From Bacteroidales bacterium (lineage in GTDB: Bacteria > Bacteroidota > Bacteroidia > Bacteroidales > P3), in assembly GCA_021443125.1 (NCBI GenBank), contig JABUUQ010000004.1:333746-341054 (forward strand): a stretch of 7,309 nucleotides of DNA. Direction: 5' to 3'. A model generated the notes under the pieces. The model ran no database searches, had not been told where the DNA came from, and was given only the letters and a program-made list of their open reading frames with translations. The translations under genes and the position numbers were made by a program. Shown here piece after piece: positions 1 to 6,413 of the stretch. The first letter of the stretch is position 1. Every line of letters starts with the position of its first letter.

Positions 1-630
1 GAATTTTATGAGGAGGACAACGATACGCAAGGGGCAATCATAACATCGCATATAGGAGAAATTTGGTGCAGTTATATGTTTATGAATGAGGATATTACTT
101 CCAATCACAGATATACCGATAAATCCAGTTGGAACGGCATAGGTTTGGGATTAGGTGTGGGGCTCTATCATTTTGACAGGCATAATTGTTATGTGAATGG
201 GGATATCAACATAGGCTGGACAAGTGATTTTATGACAATCAACGCTTTGGTTTCACTGAATTATGGTTTTGATGTTTTCGCTCTTTCTTCTCAAAATCTG
301 GCTCTTACTCCTCACATGGGAATTGGGCTTTTGAGAGCCGATGTTTCGCCATTGGACGGAAGCAAAGTGGGCGGTTATTATGTTGATAGCGACGAACATA
401 TCAATCAGATTTCGGGTTGTGCCCTTTTTGGTGCGAAACTTACCTACAAATCTGTATTTTTGGATTTTGTATATAATGTTCGTTTCCTGAATAGTGATGT
501 TTGCATAGAGAGTGATATGGTTTATGCAGATTTTCTTTCGGGTTTCATACCCTACAAGGCGACTGCAAATTCAAGAAGCAACTTTATAAAATCTTTTCCT
601 TGGACAATTTCTTTTGGATTTTGCTTTTGA
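1..630 (+). CDS. Outer-membrane beta-barrel protein, 3' part only
   Basis: The reading frame is open from the first base of the window to a TGA at 628-630, so this is the last 209 residues of a longer protein whose start and signal peptide lie upstream. The first Met in frame (position 76) is unlikely to be the true start, because coding-like sequence continues before it. The visible part consists of alternating polar and hydrophobic or aromatic segments rich in Gly, Tyr and Phe (for example GIGLGLGVGLYHF and INALVSLNYGFDVFAL), separated by short polar turns. It ends in WTISFGFCF. A C-terminal Phe after an amphipathic strand is the usual signal for insertion of outer-membrane barrels by the BAM complex. 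I do not recognise a specific family, and cargo or function cannot be stated. The next gene has its own promoter, so this one is probably a separate transcription unit. No convincing terminator hairpin was seen after it. Confidence 0.75.
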   Translation, partial: EFYEEDNDTQGAIITSHIGEIWCSYMFMNEDITSNHRYTDKSSWNGIGLGLGVGLYHFDRHNCYVNGDINIGWTSDFMTINALVSLNYGFDVFALSSQNLALTPHMGIGLLRADVSPLDGSKVGGYYVDSDEHINQISGCALFGAKLTYKSVFLDFVYNVRFLNSDVCIESDMVYADFLSGFIPYKATANSRSNFIKSFPWTISFGFCF

Positions 631-657
631 TTGCAAGGAATAAAGTGTTGAAAAATC

Positions 658-688
658 TTTGTTGAAAGCAGATTTATCATTATCTTTG
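658..688 (+). promoter_or_regulatory. Bacteroidetes-type promoter upstream of sufC
   Basis: TTTG at 658-661 is followed after exactly 19 bp by TATCTTTG at 681-688. This matches the Bacteroidetes housekeeping promoter pattern (-33 TTTG, -7 TAnnTTTG). Transcription would be expected to begin a few bases after 688, leaving a leader of roughly 30-35 nt before the sufC ATG at 729. The bases after the -7 element (TTTGCAAAC) are identical to those at the tRNA-Asn promoter further downstream. It probably drives sufC-sufD-nadK-dxr. Confidence 0.85.
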
Positions 689-728
689 CAAACTTAAATA
701 AATCGTTAGCAAAGAACAAAATAAAGAT

Positions 729-1487
729 ATGGCATTATTAGAAATCAAGGATTTGCACGCCAGTATTGATGATAAAGAAATACTGAAAGGTGTCAATCTT
801 ACAATAAACGAAGGCGAAATACATGCAATAATGGGTCCAAACGGCAATGGTAAGAGTACGCTTGCCGCTGTTATTGCAGGCAATGAAAAATTCAAAGTAA
901 CACAAGGCTCAATCACCTATAAAGGCAAAGATCTTCTTGCTATGCCTATAGAAGACAGAGCCTGCGAAGGTATTTTCATAGGTTTTCAATATCCTGTTGA
1001 GATTCCGGGTGTCAGTATCACCAATTTTATGAAGACAGCCATAAATGAGCAAAGAAAATACAAAGGTTTGGACCCTATTTCTCCAAAAGATTTTCTTGCT
1101 CTTATGAAGGAAAAAGAACAAATTGTTGAACTTGGCGACAAATTAAAGAATAGAAGCGTCAATGAAGGCTTTTCCGGTGGTGAGAAAAAGAGAAATGAAA
1201 TTTTCCAGATGGCAATGCTACAACCTTCTTTGAGTATATTGGATGAAACCGACTCTGGTCTTGACATAGACGCACTTAGAATTGTTGCAACCGGCGTAAA
1301 TAAAATACACACCAAAGACGACGCCGTTATGGTTATCACTCACTATCAGCGATTGTTAGACTATATTGTTCCAGACATAGTTCACATACTTTATGAGGGC
1401 AGGATAGTTAAGAGTGGCGATAAGGAACTTGCGAAAGTTCTTGAAGAAAAAGGTTACGATTGGATTAGAAAAGAACTTGGTGAATAA
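729..1487 (+). CDS. sufC: Fe-S cluster assembly ATPase SufC
   Basis: SufC is the cytoplasmic ABC-type ATPase of the SufBC2D scaffold; its ATP-driven dimerisation remodels SufB-SufD during Fe-S cluster assembly. The 252-residue protein is of normal family length and complete. The motifs appear in order: Walker A GPNGNGKST at residues 36-44, Q-loop GFQYP with Q87, ABC signature FSGGEKKR at 148-155, Walker B LSILDE ending at E173 with D175 following, and H-loop THYQR with H205. K42, K154, E173, D175 and H205 match the residues known to be functionally important in E. coli SufC. The Walker B region reads DETDSGLDIDAL, very close to the SufC-specific DESDSGLDIDAL, which separates it from transporter ATPases. 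The ATG at 729 follows the promoter closely and has no clear Shine-Dalgarno, as is usual in Bacteroidetes. sufD begins 11 bp after its stop. sufB is not next to it in this window. Confidence 0.97.
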   Translation: MALLEIKDLHASIDDKEILKGVNLTINEGEIHAIMGPNGNGKSTLAAVIAGNEKFKVTQGSITYKGKDLLAMPIEDRACEGIFIGFQYPVEIPGVSITNFMKTAINEQRKYKGLDPISPKDFLALMKEKEQIVELGDKLKNRSVNEGFSGGEKKRNEIFQMAMLQPSLSILDETDSGLDIDALRIVATGVNKIHTKDDAVMVITHYQRLLDYIVPDIVHILYEGRIVKSGDKELAKVLEEKGYDWIRKELGE

Positions 1488-1498
1488 AACAGTGCGTT

Positions 1499-2527
1499 AT
1501 GGCTACACAAGATATGAAATGTGAGTGTTTCGCTTGCAATGTTCCGTCTTTGGATACTTTGAGAATAGAGAAGGTGAATGGCAAAACGGGTTCTGATTTT
1601 TCTATTCCAGAGAGTCTTAAAAGTTTGGTGGATATTGAAACTTCAACACAACAAAGCAAAATAATAATAAAGGACAATGCTGTATTGGAAAAGCCTTTGC
1701 AAATTGTAAATATACACACCGAAGACAATGAAACAAAGACTTGTACTGAAATTGTTTTAGGTAAAAACGCTCAAGCTACACTTCTTTATTGCGACGACTC
1801 ACTTCCAAAAGGCGAAAGCAAGGTGGAACACAATATAAACGTAGTATTGAACTCCTATTCAAAGTTTTCTTTCTACAAGTTGGAGAATGTAAATAACAAC
1901 ACTTCAATTGCTTCCGACCTTACATTTGATTTGTTTGACAATTCTATGCTTTCAACCTATTTTATCACTCTTAATGGTGGCAGGTTGAACAATTCAATCC
2001 TTGTGAATTTTGTTTCAGAATATGCAGAGGCAGATATAAATGGTTTGTATCTTATGGATAAAGAACAAAGCGTTGAAACACAAGTTAAAGTCTTCCATAA
2101 ATCCAACAATTGCAAGAGTACGCAACTTTTCAAAGGTATTTTGGATGATGAGGCCAAGGCAAACTTTTTGGGACATGTGCTTGTTGATTACAATGCCAAG
2201 AACAACATAGCAATGCAAACAAACAACAATATACTCCTTACAGACAAAGCAAAAGTAAATACTCGTCCTGTGTTGGAAATCTATAATGATGACGTGCAAT
2301 GTTCTCATGGTGCAACAACAGGTCAGTTGGATGAAAATGCTTTATACTATCTTCGTTCAAGAGGTATAGGGGAGAGGACTGCCAAAATGCTATTGCTTAC
2401 AGCTTTTTGCCATAGTGTTTTGAAAAAATGCAATGTAGAAAGTTTGAGAGATGGATTGAGTTCAATGGTTGAAAAACGCCTTAACGGAGATCTTTCTTAT
2501 GATAATCCATACAAAATAACCCTATAG
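1499..2527 (+). CDS. sufD: Fe-S cluster assembly scaffold protein SufD (short form)
   Basis: SufD pairs with SufB and a SufC dimer in the SufBC2D Fe-S assembly scaffold. The 342-residue product has the beta-helix core typical of the SufB/SufD family, including KPLQIVNIH at residues 65-73 and NCKSTQLFKGILDD at 204-217. It closes with IYNDDVQCSHGAT at 261-273 and YLRSRGI at 284-290. H270 in CSHGAT corresponds to the functionally important His360 of E. coli SufD, and this motif distinguishes SufD from SufB. The C-terminal helices (about 291-330) are present. The protein is roughly 80-100 residues shorter than usual, and the missing part is the N-terminal helical region. An in-frame TGA at 1481-1483 excludes an upstream start. 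The N-terminus also carries Cys8, Cys10 and Cys13 as CxCxxC. It lies 11 bp after sufC and 40 bp before nadK, which suggests one operon. Confidence 0.94.
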   Translation: MATQDMKCECFACNVPSLDTLRIEKVNGKTGSDFSIPESLKSLVDIETSTQQSKIIIKDNAVLEKPLQIVNIHTEDNETKTCTEIVLGKNAQATLLYCDDSLPKGESKVEHNINVVLNSYSKFSFYKLENVNNNTSIASDLTFDLFDNSMLSTYFITLNGGRLNNSILVNFVSEYAEADINGLYLMDKEQSVETQVKVFHKSNNCKSTQLFKGILDDEAKANFLGHVLVDYNAKNNIAMQTNNNILLTDKAKVNTRPVLEIYNDDVQCSHGATTGQLDENALYYLRSRGIGERTAKMLLLTAFCHSVLKKCNVESLRDGLSSMVEKRLNGDLSYDNPYKITL

Positions 2528-2567
2528 ACAATTCCTTATTATTTATTGCCAACCCATAATAACAGAT

Positions 2568-3458
2568 ATGAAATTTGCAGTTTTCGGAAAAGAACCTACC
2601 AAAGACAATATACCATTCATACAAGAATTGTTTTCTCAGCTTATGGAATTGGAAAGCACCTTGCTTGTATGGGATAAATTCTATACTTGGGTGAAAGATT
2701 ATATTGCAAAGTCCGACAATATCGCTTTGTTCTCAACAGCAGCAGACCTTAAAGGGAAAGCAGATGTGTTGTTTTCTTTGGGAGGCGACGGAACAATGCT
2801 TGACACCTTGGCTTATGTGAAAGGAACCGACATAGCAGTATTGGGAATCAATCTTGGACACTTGGGATTTCTTACAACGGCGGGCAAACAAGAGATAGGC
2901 AAAGTTGTGAGAGATGTAAAACTAGGCAATTTCTCTATAGAAAGAAGAAGTATTGTAGAGGTTGGCTTTGAGTGTGAGAAAACATTCAATCATTTTGCCA
3001 TAAACGAACTTTGCGTTCTTTCTTCCTACAGAGGAACAATAATAGATGTGGAAGTATATATCAATGACAAATACCTGACTCGTTATAGTGGCGATGGTCT
3101 TCTTATTTCCACACCAACAGGTTCCACTGCCTATTCTTTATCTTGCAATGGTCCTATAATAACTCCTCAATCCCGTTGCTTGTGTCTTACTCCTGTGGCA
3201 CCACACAACCTGACTTTCCGACCAATGATAATATCCGATAGCGACATTATAAAGATTCATATTCCGAAAGACAATGAAAAACCAGCCAATATAATGGTTG
3301 ATGGTTATGTTATGGAAGCAAACGAATCTGATATTATCGTAAAGAAATCTGATTACGAGTGGAAACTTGTAAGGTTGGACAATCAAGACTTTTTCTCTGC
3401 ACTTCGCAACAAACTTATGTGGGGAACATATATCAAAGATATTAAAGATGGAAAATAA
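2568..3458 (+). CDS. nadK: NAD kinase (ATP/polyphosphate-dependent family)
   Basis: NadK phosphorylates NAD to NADP in the cytosol and is the main source of the cell's NADP(H) pool. The 296-residue protein is of usual bacterial length. It shows the family signature GGDGT at residues 72-76 (LFSLGGDGTML), the following GINLGHLGFLT at 93-103, the NE motif at 146-147 (AINELCV), and the glycine-rich block SGDGLLISTPTGSTAYSLS at about 174-192. FRPMIISDS at 217-225 and VDGY at 244-247 also fit the family. The aspartate in GGDGT is the conserved catalytic residue. The gene is 40 bp after sufD with no promoter match between them, and its last 11 bases overlap the start of dxr. It is therefore likely cotranscribed with sufCD and translationally coupled to dxr, the product of which uses NADPH. 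Confidence 0.96.
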   Translation: MKFAVFGKEPTKDNIPFIQELFSQLMELESTLLVWDKFYTWVKDYIAKSDNIALFSTAADLKGKADVLFSLGGDGTMLDTLAYVKGTDIAVLGINLGHLGFLTTAGKQEIGKVVRDVKLGNFSIERRSIVEVGFECEKTFNHFAINELCVLSSYRGTIIDVEVYINDKYLTRYSGDGLLISTPTGSTAYSLSCNGPIITPQSRCLCLTPVAPHNLTFRPMIISDSDIIKIHIPKDNEKPANIMVDGYVMEANESDIIVKKSDYEWKLVRLDNQDFFSALRNKLMWGTYIKDIKDGK

Positions 3459-4602
3459 AAAACATATAGCTATTTTAGGTTCAACAGGAAGCATAGGCAC
3501 ACAGGCTTTGGATGTTATCAAAAAGAATGACAGACTTTTCAAAGTCTCTGTTCTTACTGCCAACAACAACGCCGACCTATTGATACAGCAGGCTTTGGAG
3601 TTTGAACCCGACACTGTAGTTATAGCAAACCAGAATCTTTATCCTAAAGTCAAGGAAGCACTGAAAGATACCTACATCAAAGTTTTTGCAGGCGAGGAAA
3701 GCATAGAAGATGTGGTAACTTTCTCCGAAATAGATATAGTTCTTGTGGCTCTTGTGGGTTTTTCGGGGCTCAAACCAACGATTTCTGCAATCAAAGCCAA
3801 GAAAGTTATTGCTCTTGCCAACAAAGAAACCCTTGTTGTTGCGGGAGAACTCATAACAAAACTTGCAGAAGAAAACCAAGTGCCAATTCTGCCGGTAGAT
3901 AGCGAACATTCTGCCATTTTCCAATGCCTTCAAGGTGAACTTCTCAACCCTGTGAAACGCATATTGCTTACTGCTTCAGGTGGAGCTTTCAGAGGCAGAA
4001 AAAAGGAAGAACTTTTGAATATAAAACCTCAGGATGCTCTTAAAAACCCTAACTGGAATATGGGCAAAAAAGTAACTATAGACTCTGCCACTCTAATGAA
4101 CAAAGGCCTTGAAGTCATAGAAGCACACTGGTTGTTTGGAGTCAAACCTCAAAACATTACTCCAGTTGTTCACCCTCAAAGCATTATTCATTCTATGGTA
4201 GAGTTCGAAGACGGAAGCATCAAAGCCCAAATGGGAAAAGCCGATATGAGAATACCGATTCTTTATGCTTTTTCATATCCCGAAAGAATAAAGATGCCGG
4301 AACTTGCTATGGATATATTCTCCATAGGTAATCTTACATTTGAAAAGCCTGATACAGAAGTTTTTCCGTGCTTGAATCTTGCTTTCAACGCAATAGAGAA
4401 AGGGGGGAACCTGCCTGCAATTATGAATGCTGCCAACGAGATAGCTGTTCAAAAGTTTTTGGAAGAAAAAATAGCGTTTTTGCAAATTCCAGAGATAATT
4501 GCCGAGGCTATGAACTCATTTGCTTTCATACCAAAGCCGACTCTTGAAGACTATTTCTCAACCGACAGCGAAGTAAGAAACAAACTCAACGCACTTTATT
4601 AG
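3448..4602 (+). CDS. dxr: 1-deoxy-D-xylulose 5-phosphate reductoisomerase
   Basis: Dxr (IspC) converts 1-deoxy-D-xylulose 5-phosphate to 2-C-methyl-D-erythritol 4-phosphate with NADPH and a divalent metal, the first committed step of the MEP isoprenoid pathway and the target of fosmidomycin. The 384-residue protein is complete. It has the NADPH-binding GSTGSIG at residues 11-17, ANKET at 124-128, the metal-binding DSEH at 151-154 with D151 and E153, TASGGAFR at 175-182, DSATLMNKGLEVIEA at 212-226 with metal ligand E222, and HPQSIIHSM at 242-250. One departure is Asn200 in KNPNWNMG, where E. coli has active-site His209 (HPNWSMG). The start is inside the end of nadK (11-bp overlap, different frame), and no later Met precedes the nucleotide-binding strand, so ATG 3448 is well supported. 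A 114-bp spacer follows before rseP. Confidence 0.97.
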   Translation: MENKKHIAILGSTGSIGTQALDVIKKNDRLFKVSVLTANNNADLLIQQALEFEPDTVVIANQNLYPKVKEALKDTYIKVFAGEESIEDVVTFSEIDIVLVALVGFSGLKPTISAIKAKKVIALANKETLVVAGELITKLAEENQVPILPVDSEHSAIFQCLQGELLNPVKRILLTASGGAFRGRKKEELLNIKPQDALKNPNWNMGKKVTIDSATLMNKGLEVIEAHWLFGVKPQNITPVVHPQSIIHSMVEFEDGSIKAQMGKADMRIPILYAFSYPERIKMPELAMDIFSIGNLTFEKPDTEVFPCLNLAFNAIEKGGNLPAIMNAANEIAVQKFLEEKIAFLQIPEIIAEAMNSFAFIPKPTLEDYFSTDSEVRNKLNALY

Positions 4603-4703
4603 TAACAAAAAAATAAAACGGCGTTTCAACAAATTAAAACAAAGGAAGAAAAAATTAAAACGCCGGAATAATTCAACGAAACAAAGAAACAATTAACAAA
4701 AAC
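4599..4703 (+). repeat. Degenerate 21-bp phased A-rich repeat, five units
   Basis: The dxr-rseP spacer can be read as five consecutive 21-bp units ending at 4619, 4640, 4661, 4682 and 4703. The units end in TAAAAC, TAAAAC, TAAAAC, CGAAAC and AAAAAC. All five share G at unit position 4, AA at 9-10, A at 14 and AAAC at 18-21. The clearest pair is AAATTAAAAC at 4631-4640 and again at 4652-4661. The sequence is strongly A-biased, so part of the likeness may be compositional. The first unit overlaps the dxr stop codon by four bases. Function is unknown; regular A-tracts at two helical turns could give DNA curvature, which is inference. Confidence 0.4.
4619..4665. other. Inverted repeat in the dxr-rseP spacer
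   Basis: CGGCGTTT at 4619-4626 is perfectly complementary to AAACGCCG at 4658-4665, giving an 8-bp G+C-containing stem with a 31-nt A-rich loop. The left arm also sits in a smaller palindrome, AAACG-G-CGTTT at 4616-4626. There is no T-run after the right arm, so it is not a standard intrinsic terminator. It could be an RNA hairpin in the dxr-rseP transcript, a weak attenuator, or a protein-binding dyad. The G+C-rich arms stand out against the surrounding A-rich sequence. Confidence 0.45.
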
Positions 4704-4716
4704 AAACTGACAAACT

Positions 4717-6096
4717 ATGAAAATCTTAGCCTTGATGCTCAGCCTTTCTTTTCTTGTGTTTATTCACGAGTTCGGACACTATTGTTTTGCACGACTATTC
4801 AAAACGAGAGTGGAAAAATTCTATCTTTTTTTCAATCCTTGGTTTTCTATTCTGAGAGCAAAGAAATATGAAGGCAAATGGCATTTTTCTTTCTTCTCCA
4901 AAAAGAGTCCGGAAGAGTTTGAACAACATCCAGACAATACAGAATGGGGTATAGGCTGGCTGCCATTTGGTGGCTATTGCGCTATAGCAGGCATGGTCGA
5001 CGAAACCCATACCACAGAGGACCTTAACAAAGAACCTGCAAAGTGGGAATACAGAAGCAAAAAGGCATGGCAACGCTTGTTGATAGTATCGGGTGGTGTT
5101 TTGGTCAATTTCATAGGTGCTTTGCTTATCTATTCTGCCATAATGTTCGTTTGGGGTAAAGATACCTTGCCAATGGCTAATGTAACAAACGGTTACGATT
5201 ACAATCCAACGGCTTTGAAATATGGTTTCCAGAATGGCGATAAAATTCTTGCAGTTGACGGACAGTCTTATGTTGAAATGAAAGATGTTGTCAATGAATT
5301 GCTTTTGAATGACGGGCAGAATATACTTGTTGACCGCAATGGCGAGAAAGTGAATATAAAACTGCCAGAAACTTTTGCCAGAGAGATGATAGGCAACGGC
5401 GAAAAACAATTTGCAATACCTCGTTTTCCATTTGTTATCGGTGGTTTTATTGAAGGTTCCATAGCCAAGAAAGCAGGTATGCAAGAAGGCGACAGCATAG
5501 TTGCTCTTAACGGAATACCAACTGCGTCTTTTTCGGAATTTGCTTCAAAAATAGCTCGTTACACCAATCAAAAAGTTGTTGTTTCCTACTATAGAAACAA
5601 TTCTTTGGACTCTGTGGCTATGACACTTGACGCAAATGGCAAAATAGGCGCTTATAGCAAAGACTATACTGCCGATTTGAAAGTGGAGCATACTTCTTAT
5701 GGTTTCTTTGAATCCATACCAAAGGGCATAAGTCATGGAGTTGAGACTTTGGTGTCTTATGTTAAACAATTCAAACTTGTATTCTCAAAAGAAGGAGCGT
5801 CTCAAATTGGAGGTTTTGGCTCAATAGGTTCGCTATATCCTCAAAATTGGGACTGGTATGGCTTTTGGAATATCACAGCATTTCTTTCTATTATACTTGC
5901 ATTTATGAACATTCTTCCAATTCCTGCTTTGGATGGCGGTCATGTTATGTTCACACTTTGGGAAATAATAACCGGTAAAAAACCAAGCGACAAATTTATG
6001 GAAAGAGCAGGAACAATAGGTATGATTTTGCTATTCGCATTGCTTATTTATGCTAATGGTAACGATTTGTTAAGGTGGATTTCTGGTAAATTCTAA
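4717..6096 (+). CDS. rseP: Intramembrane zinc metalloprotease RseP (site-2 protease family)
   Basis: RseP cleaves membrane-embedded substrates after a first periplasmic cut. In E. coli these include the anti-sigma factor RseA, and signal-peptide remnants have also been proposed; the substrate here is unknown. The 459-residue protein is close to the family's usual length. It shows the zinc motif HEFGH at residues 17-21 in the first membrane segment (about 3-25), WGIGWLPFGGY at 77-87, a second membrane segment at about 121-147, and two PDZ domains in the periplasmic part (about 155-218 and 240-300; the second contains GSIAKKAGMQEGDSIVALNG). The third zinc ligand, D406, lies in NILPIPALDGG at 398-408. 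A last membrane helix spans about 432-448. The extra segment at about 50-76 before WGIGWLP and the AGMVDE after it fit Bacteroidetes homologues. No clear Shine-Dalgarno and no TAnnTTTG promoter was found just upstream, so read-through from dxr is possible. Confidence 0.96.
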   Translation: MKILALMLSLSFLVFIHEFGHYCFARLFKTRVEKFYLFFNPWFSILRAKKYEGKWHFSFFSKKSPEEFEQHPDNTEWGIGWLPFGGYCAIAGMVDETHTTEDLNKEPAKWEYRSKKAWQRLLIVSGGVLVNFIGALLIYSAIMFVWGKDTLPMANVTNGYDYNPTALKYGFQNGDKILAVDGQSYVEMKDVVNELLLNDGQNILVDRNGEKVNIKLPETFAREMIGNGEKQFAIPRFPFVIGGFIEGSIAKKAGMQEGDSIVALNGIPTASFSEFASKIARYTNQKVVVSYYRNNSLDSVAMTLDANGKIGAYSKDYTADLKVEHTSYGFFESIPKGISHGVETLVSYVKQFKLVFSKEGASQIGGFGSIGSLYPQNWDWYGFWNITAFLSIILAFMNILPIPALDGGHVMFTLWEIITGKKPSDKFMERAGTIGMILLFALLIYANGNDLLRWISGKF

Positions 6097-6180
6097 AATA
6101 AAATTCTTGATTTATATTCTTAAAATACAATAGAATACCTCCATGAAATAAAAAATAATTGAAAAAAAATTGCAAAAAGT

Positions 6181-6211
6181 TTTGTCAATATTAAAATATG
6201 ATGTATTTTTG
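6181..6211 (+). promoter_or_regulatory. Bacteroidetes-type promoter upstream of tRNA-Asn
   Basis: TTTG at 6181-6184 is followed after exactly 19 bp by TATTTTTG at 6204-6211, an exact match to the TTTG-N19-TAnnTTTG pattern. The -7 element continues as TTTGCAAAC, identical to the sufC promoter. The mature tRNA begins 34 bp downstream at 6246. The leader contains the 10-bp palindrome TTCAATTGAA at 6232-6241, four bases before the mature 5' end. Confidence 0.85.
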
Positions 6212-6245
6212 CAAACGCAATTGAGGGTGAGTTCAATTGAAAAAC

Positions 6246-6319
6246 GCTTCCGTAGCTCAGTTGGTTAGAGCACATGACTGTTAATCATGGGGTCCTAGGT
6301 TCAAGTCCTAGTGGGAGCG
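6246..6319 (+). tRNA. tRNA-Asn (anticodon GTT)
   Basis: A complete 74-nt cloverleaf can be folded by eye. The acceptor stem GCTTCCG (6246-6252) pairs with TGGGAGC (6312-6318) using two G-U pairs. TA follows at positions 8-9, then the D stem GCTC/GAGC (6255-6258, 6268-6271) with a loop containing GG. The anticodon stem is CATGA/TCATG (6273-6277, 6285-6289) and the anticodon GTT is at 6280-6282. A 5-nt variable loop leads to the T stem CTAGG/CCTAG (6295-6299, 6307-6311) with loop TTCAAGT. The discriminator is G6319, as in other bacterial tRNA-Asn. The next bases are CAA, so the 3' CCA is not encoded and must be added by the CCA-adding enzyme. It has its own promoter and terminator. Confidence 0.97.
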
Positions 6320-6323
6320 CAAG

Positions 6324-6359
6324 AAAATAAGACCTGCAGAATAGTAGGTCTTATTTTTT
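6324..6359 (+). terminator. Intrinsic terminator of the tRNA-Asn transcript
   Basis: AAAATAAGACCT at 6324-6335 pairs perfectly with AGGTCTTATTTT at 6346-6357, a 12-bp stem with a 10-nt loop, and the run of six T ends at 6359. It begins five bases after the tRNA. The A-rich left arm and T-rich right arm make it roughly symmetrical, so it may also stop transcripts arriving from the minus strand. Confidence 0.9.
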
Positions 6360-6381
6360 GTTTTGCTGTTTTGATAAATTA

Positions 6382-6413
6382 AAACCTCGTTCCATTTTCT
6401 TGAAACGAGGTTT
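6382..6413 (-). terminator. Probable terminator of the minus-strand nuclease gene
   Basis: AAACCTCGTT at 6382-6391 pairs with AACGAGGTTT at 6404-6413, a perfect 10-bp stem with a 12-nt loop. It lies 42 bp beyond the nuclease stop codon (6456-6458) in the direction of that gene. On the minus strand the stem runs out into TTTTAATTTA, a modest T-rich tail; on the plus strand the bases after the stem are less T-rich. It is therefore assigned to the minus strand. Confidence 0.6.

Noticed and set aside
647..667. Direct repeat GTTGAAA (647-653 and 661-667) near the sufC promoter as an operator
   Set aside because: Seven-base A+T-rich direct repeats are expected by chance and the copies are not symmetrical around the promoter elements.
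2528..2567. Separate promoter or terminator between sufD and nadK
   Set aside because: The 40-bp gap has no TAnnTTTG match and no inverted repeat, so continuity of the transcript is the simpler reading.
3138..3614. 158-codon minus-strand open frame across the nadK-dxr junction
   Set aside because: It is antisense to two well-supported genes and shows no domain or signal of its own.
4795..5484. 229-codon open frame on the minus strand inside rseP
   Set aside because: It lies wholly opposite a gene with intact catalytic motifs, has no recognisable domain and no promoter; it is a by-product of codon use on the other strand.
6115..6137. TATTCT / AGAATA inverted repeat just after rseP as a terminator
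   Set aside because: Only a 6-bp A+T-only stem with an 11-nt loop and no following T-run; too weak to call.
6300..6322. tRNA-Asn 3' end as a phage or island attachment site
   Set aside because: No integrase gene and no second copy of the tRNA end appear in the window; the downstream sequence is a normal terminator.
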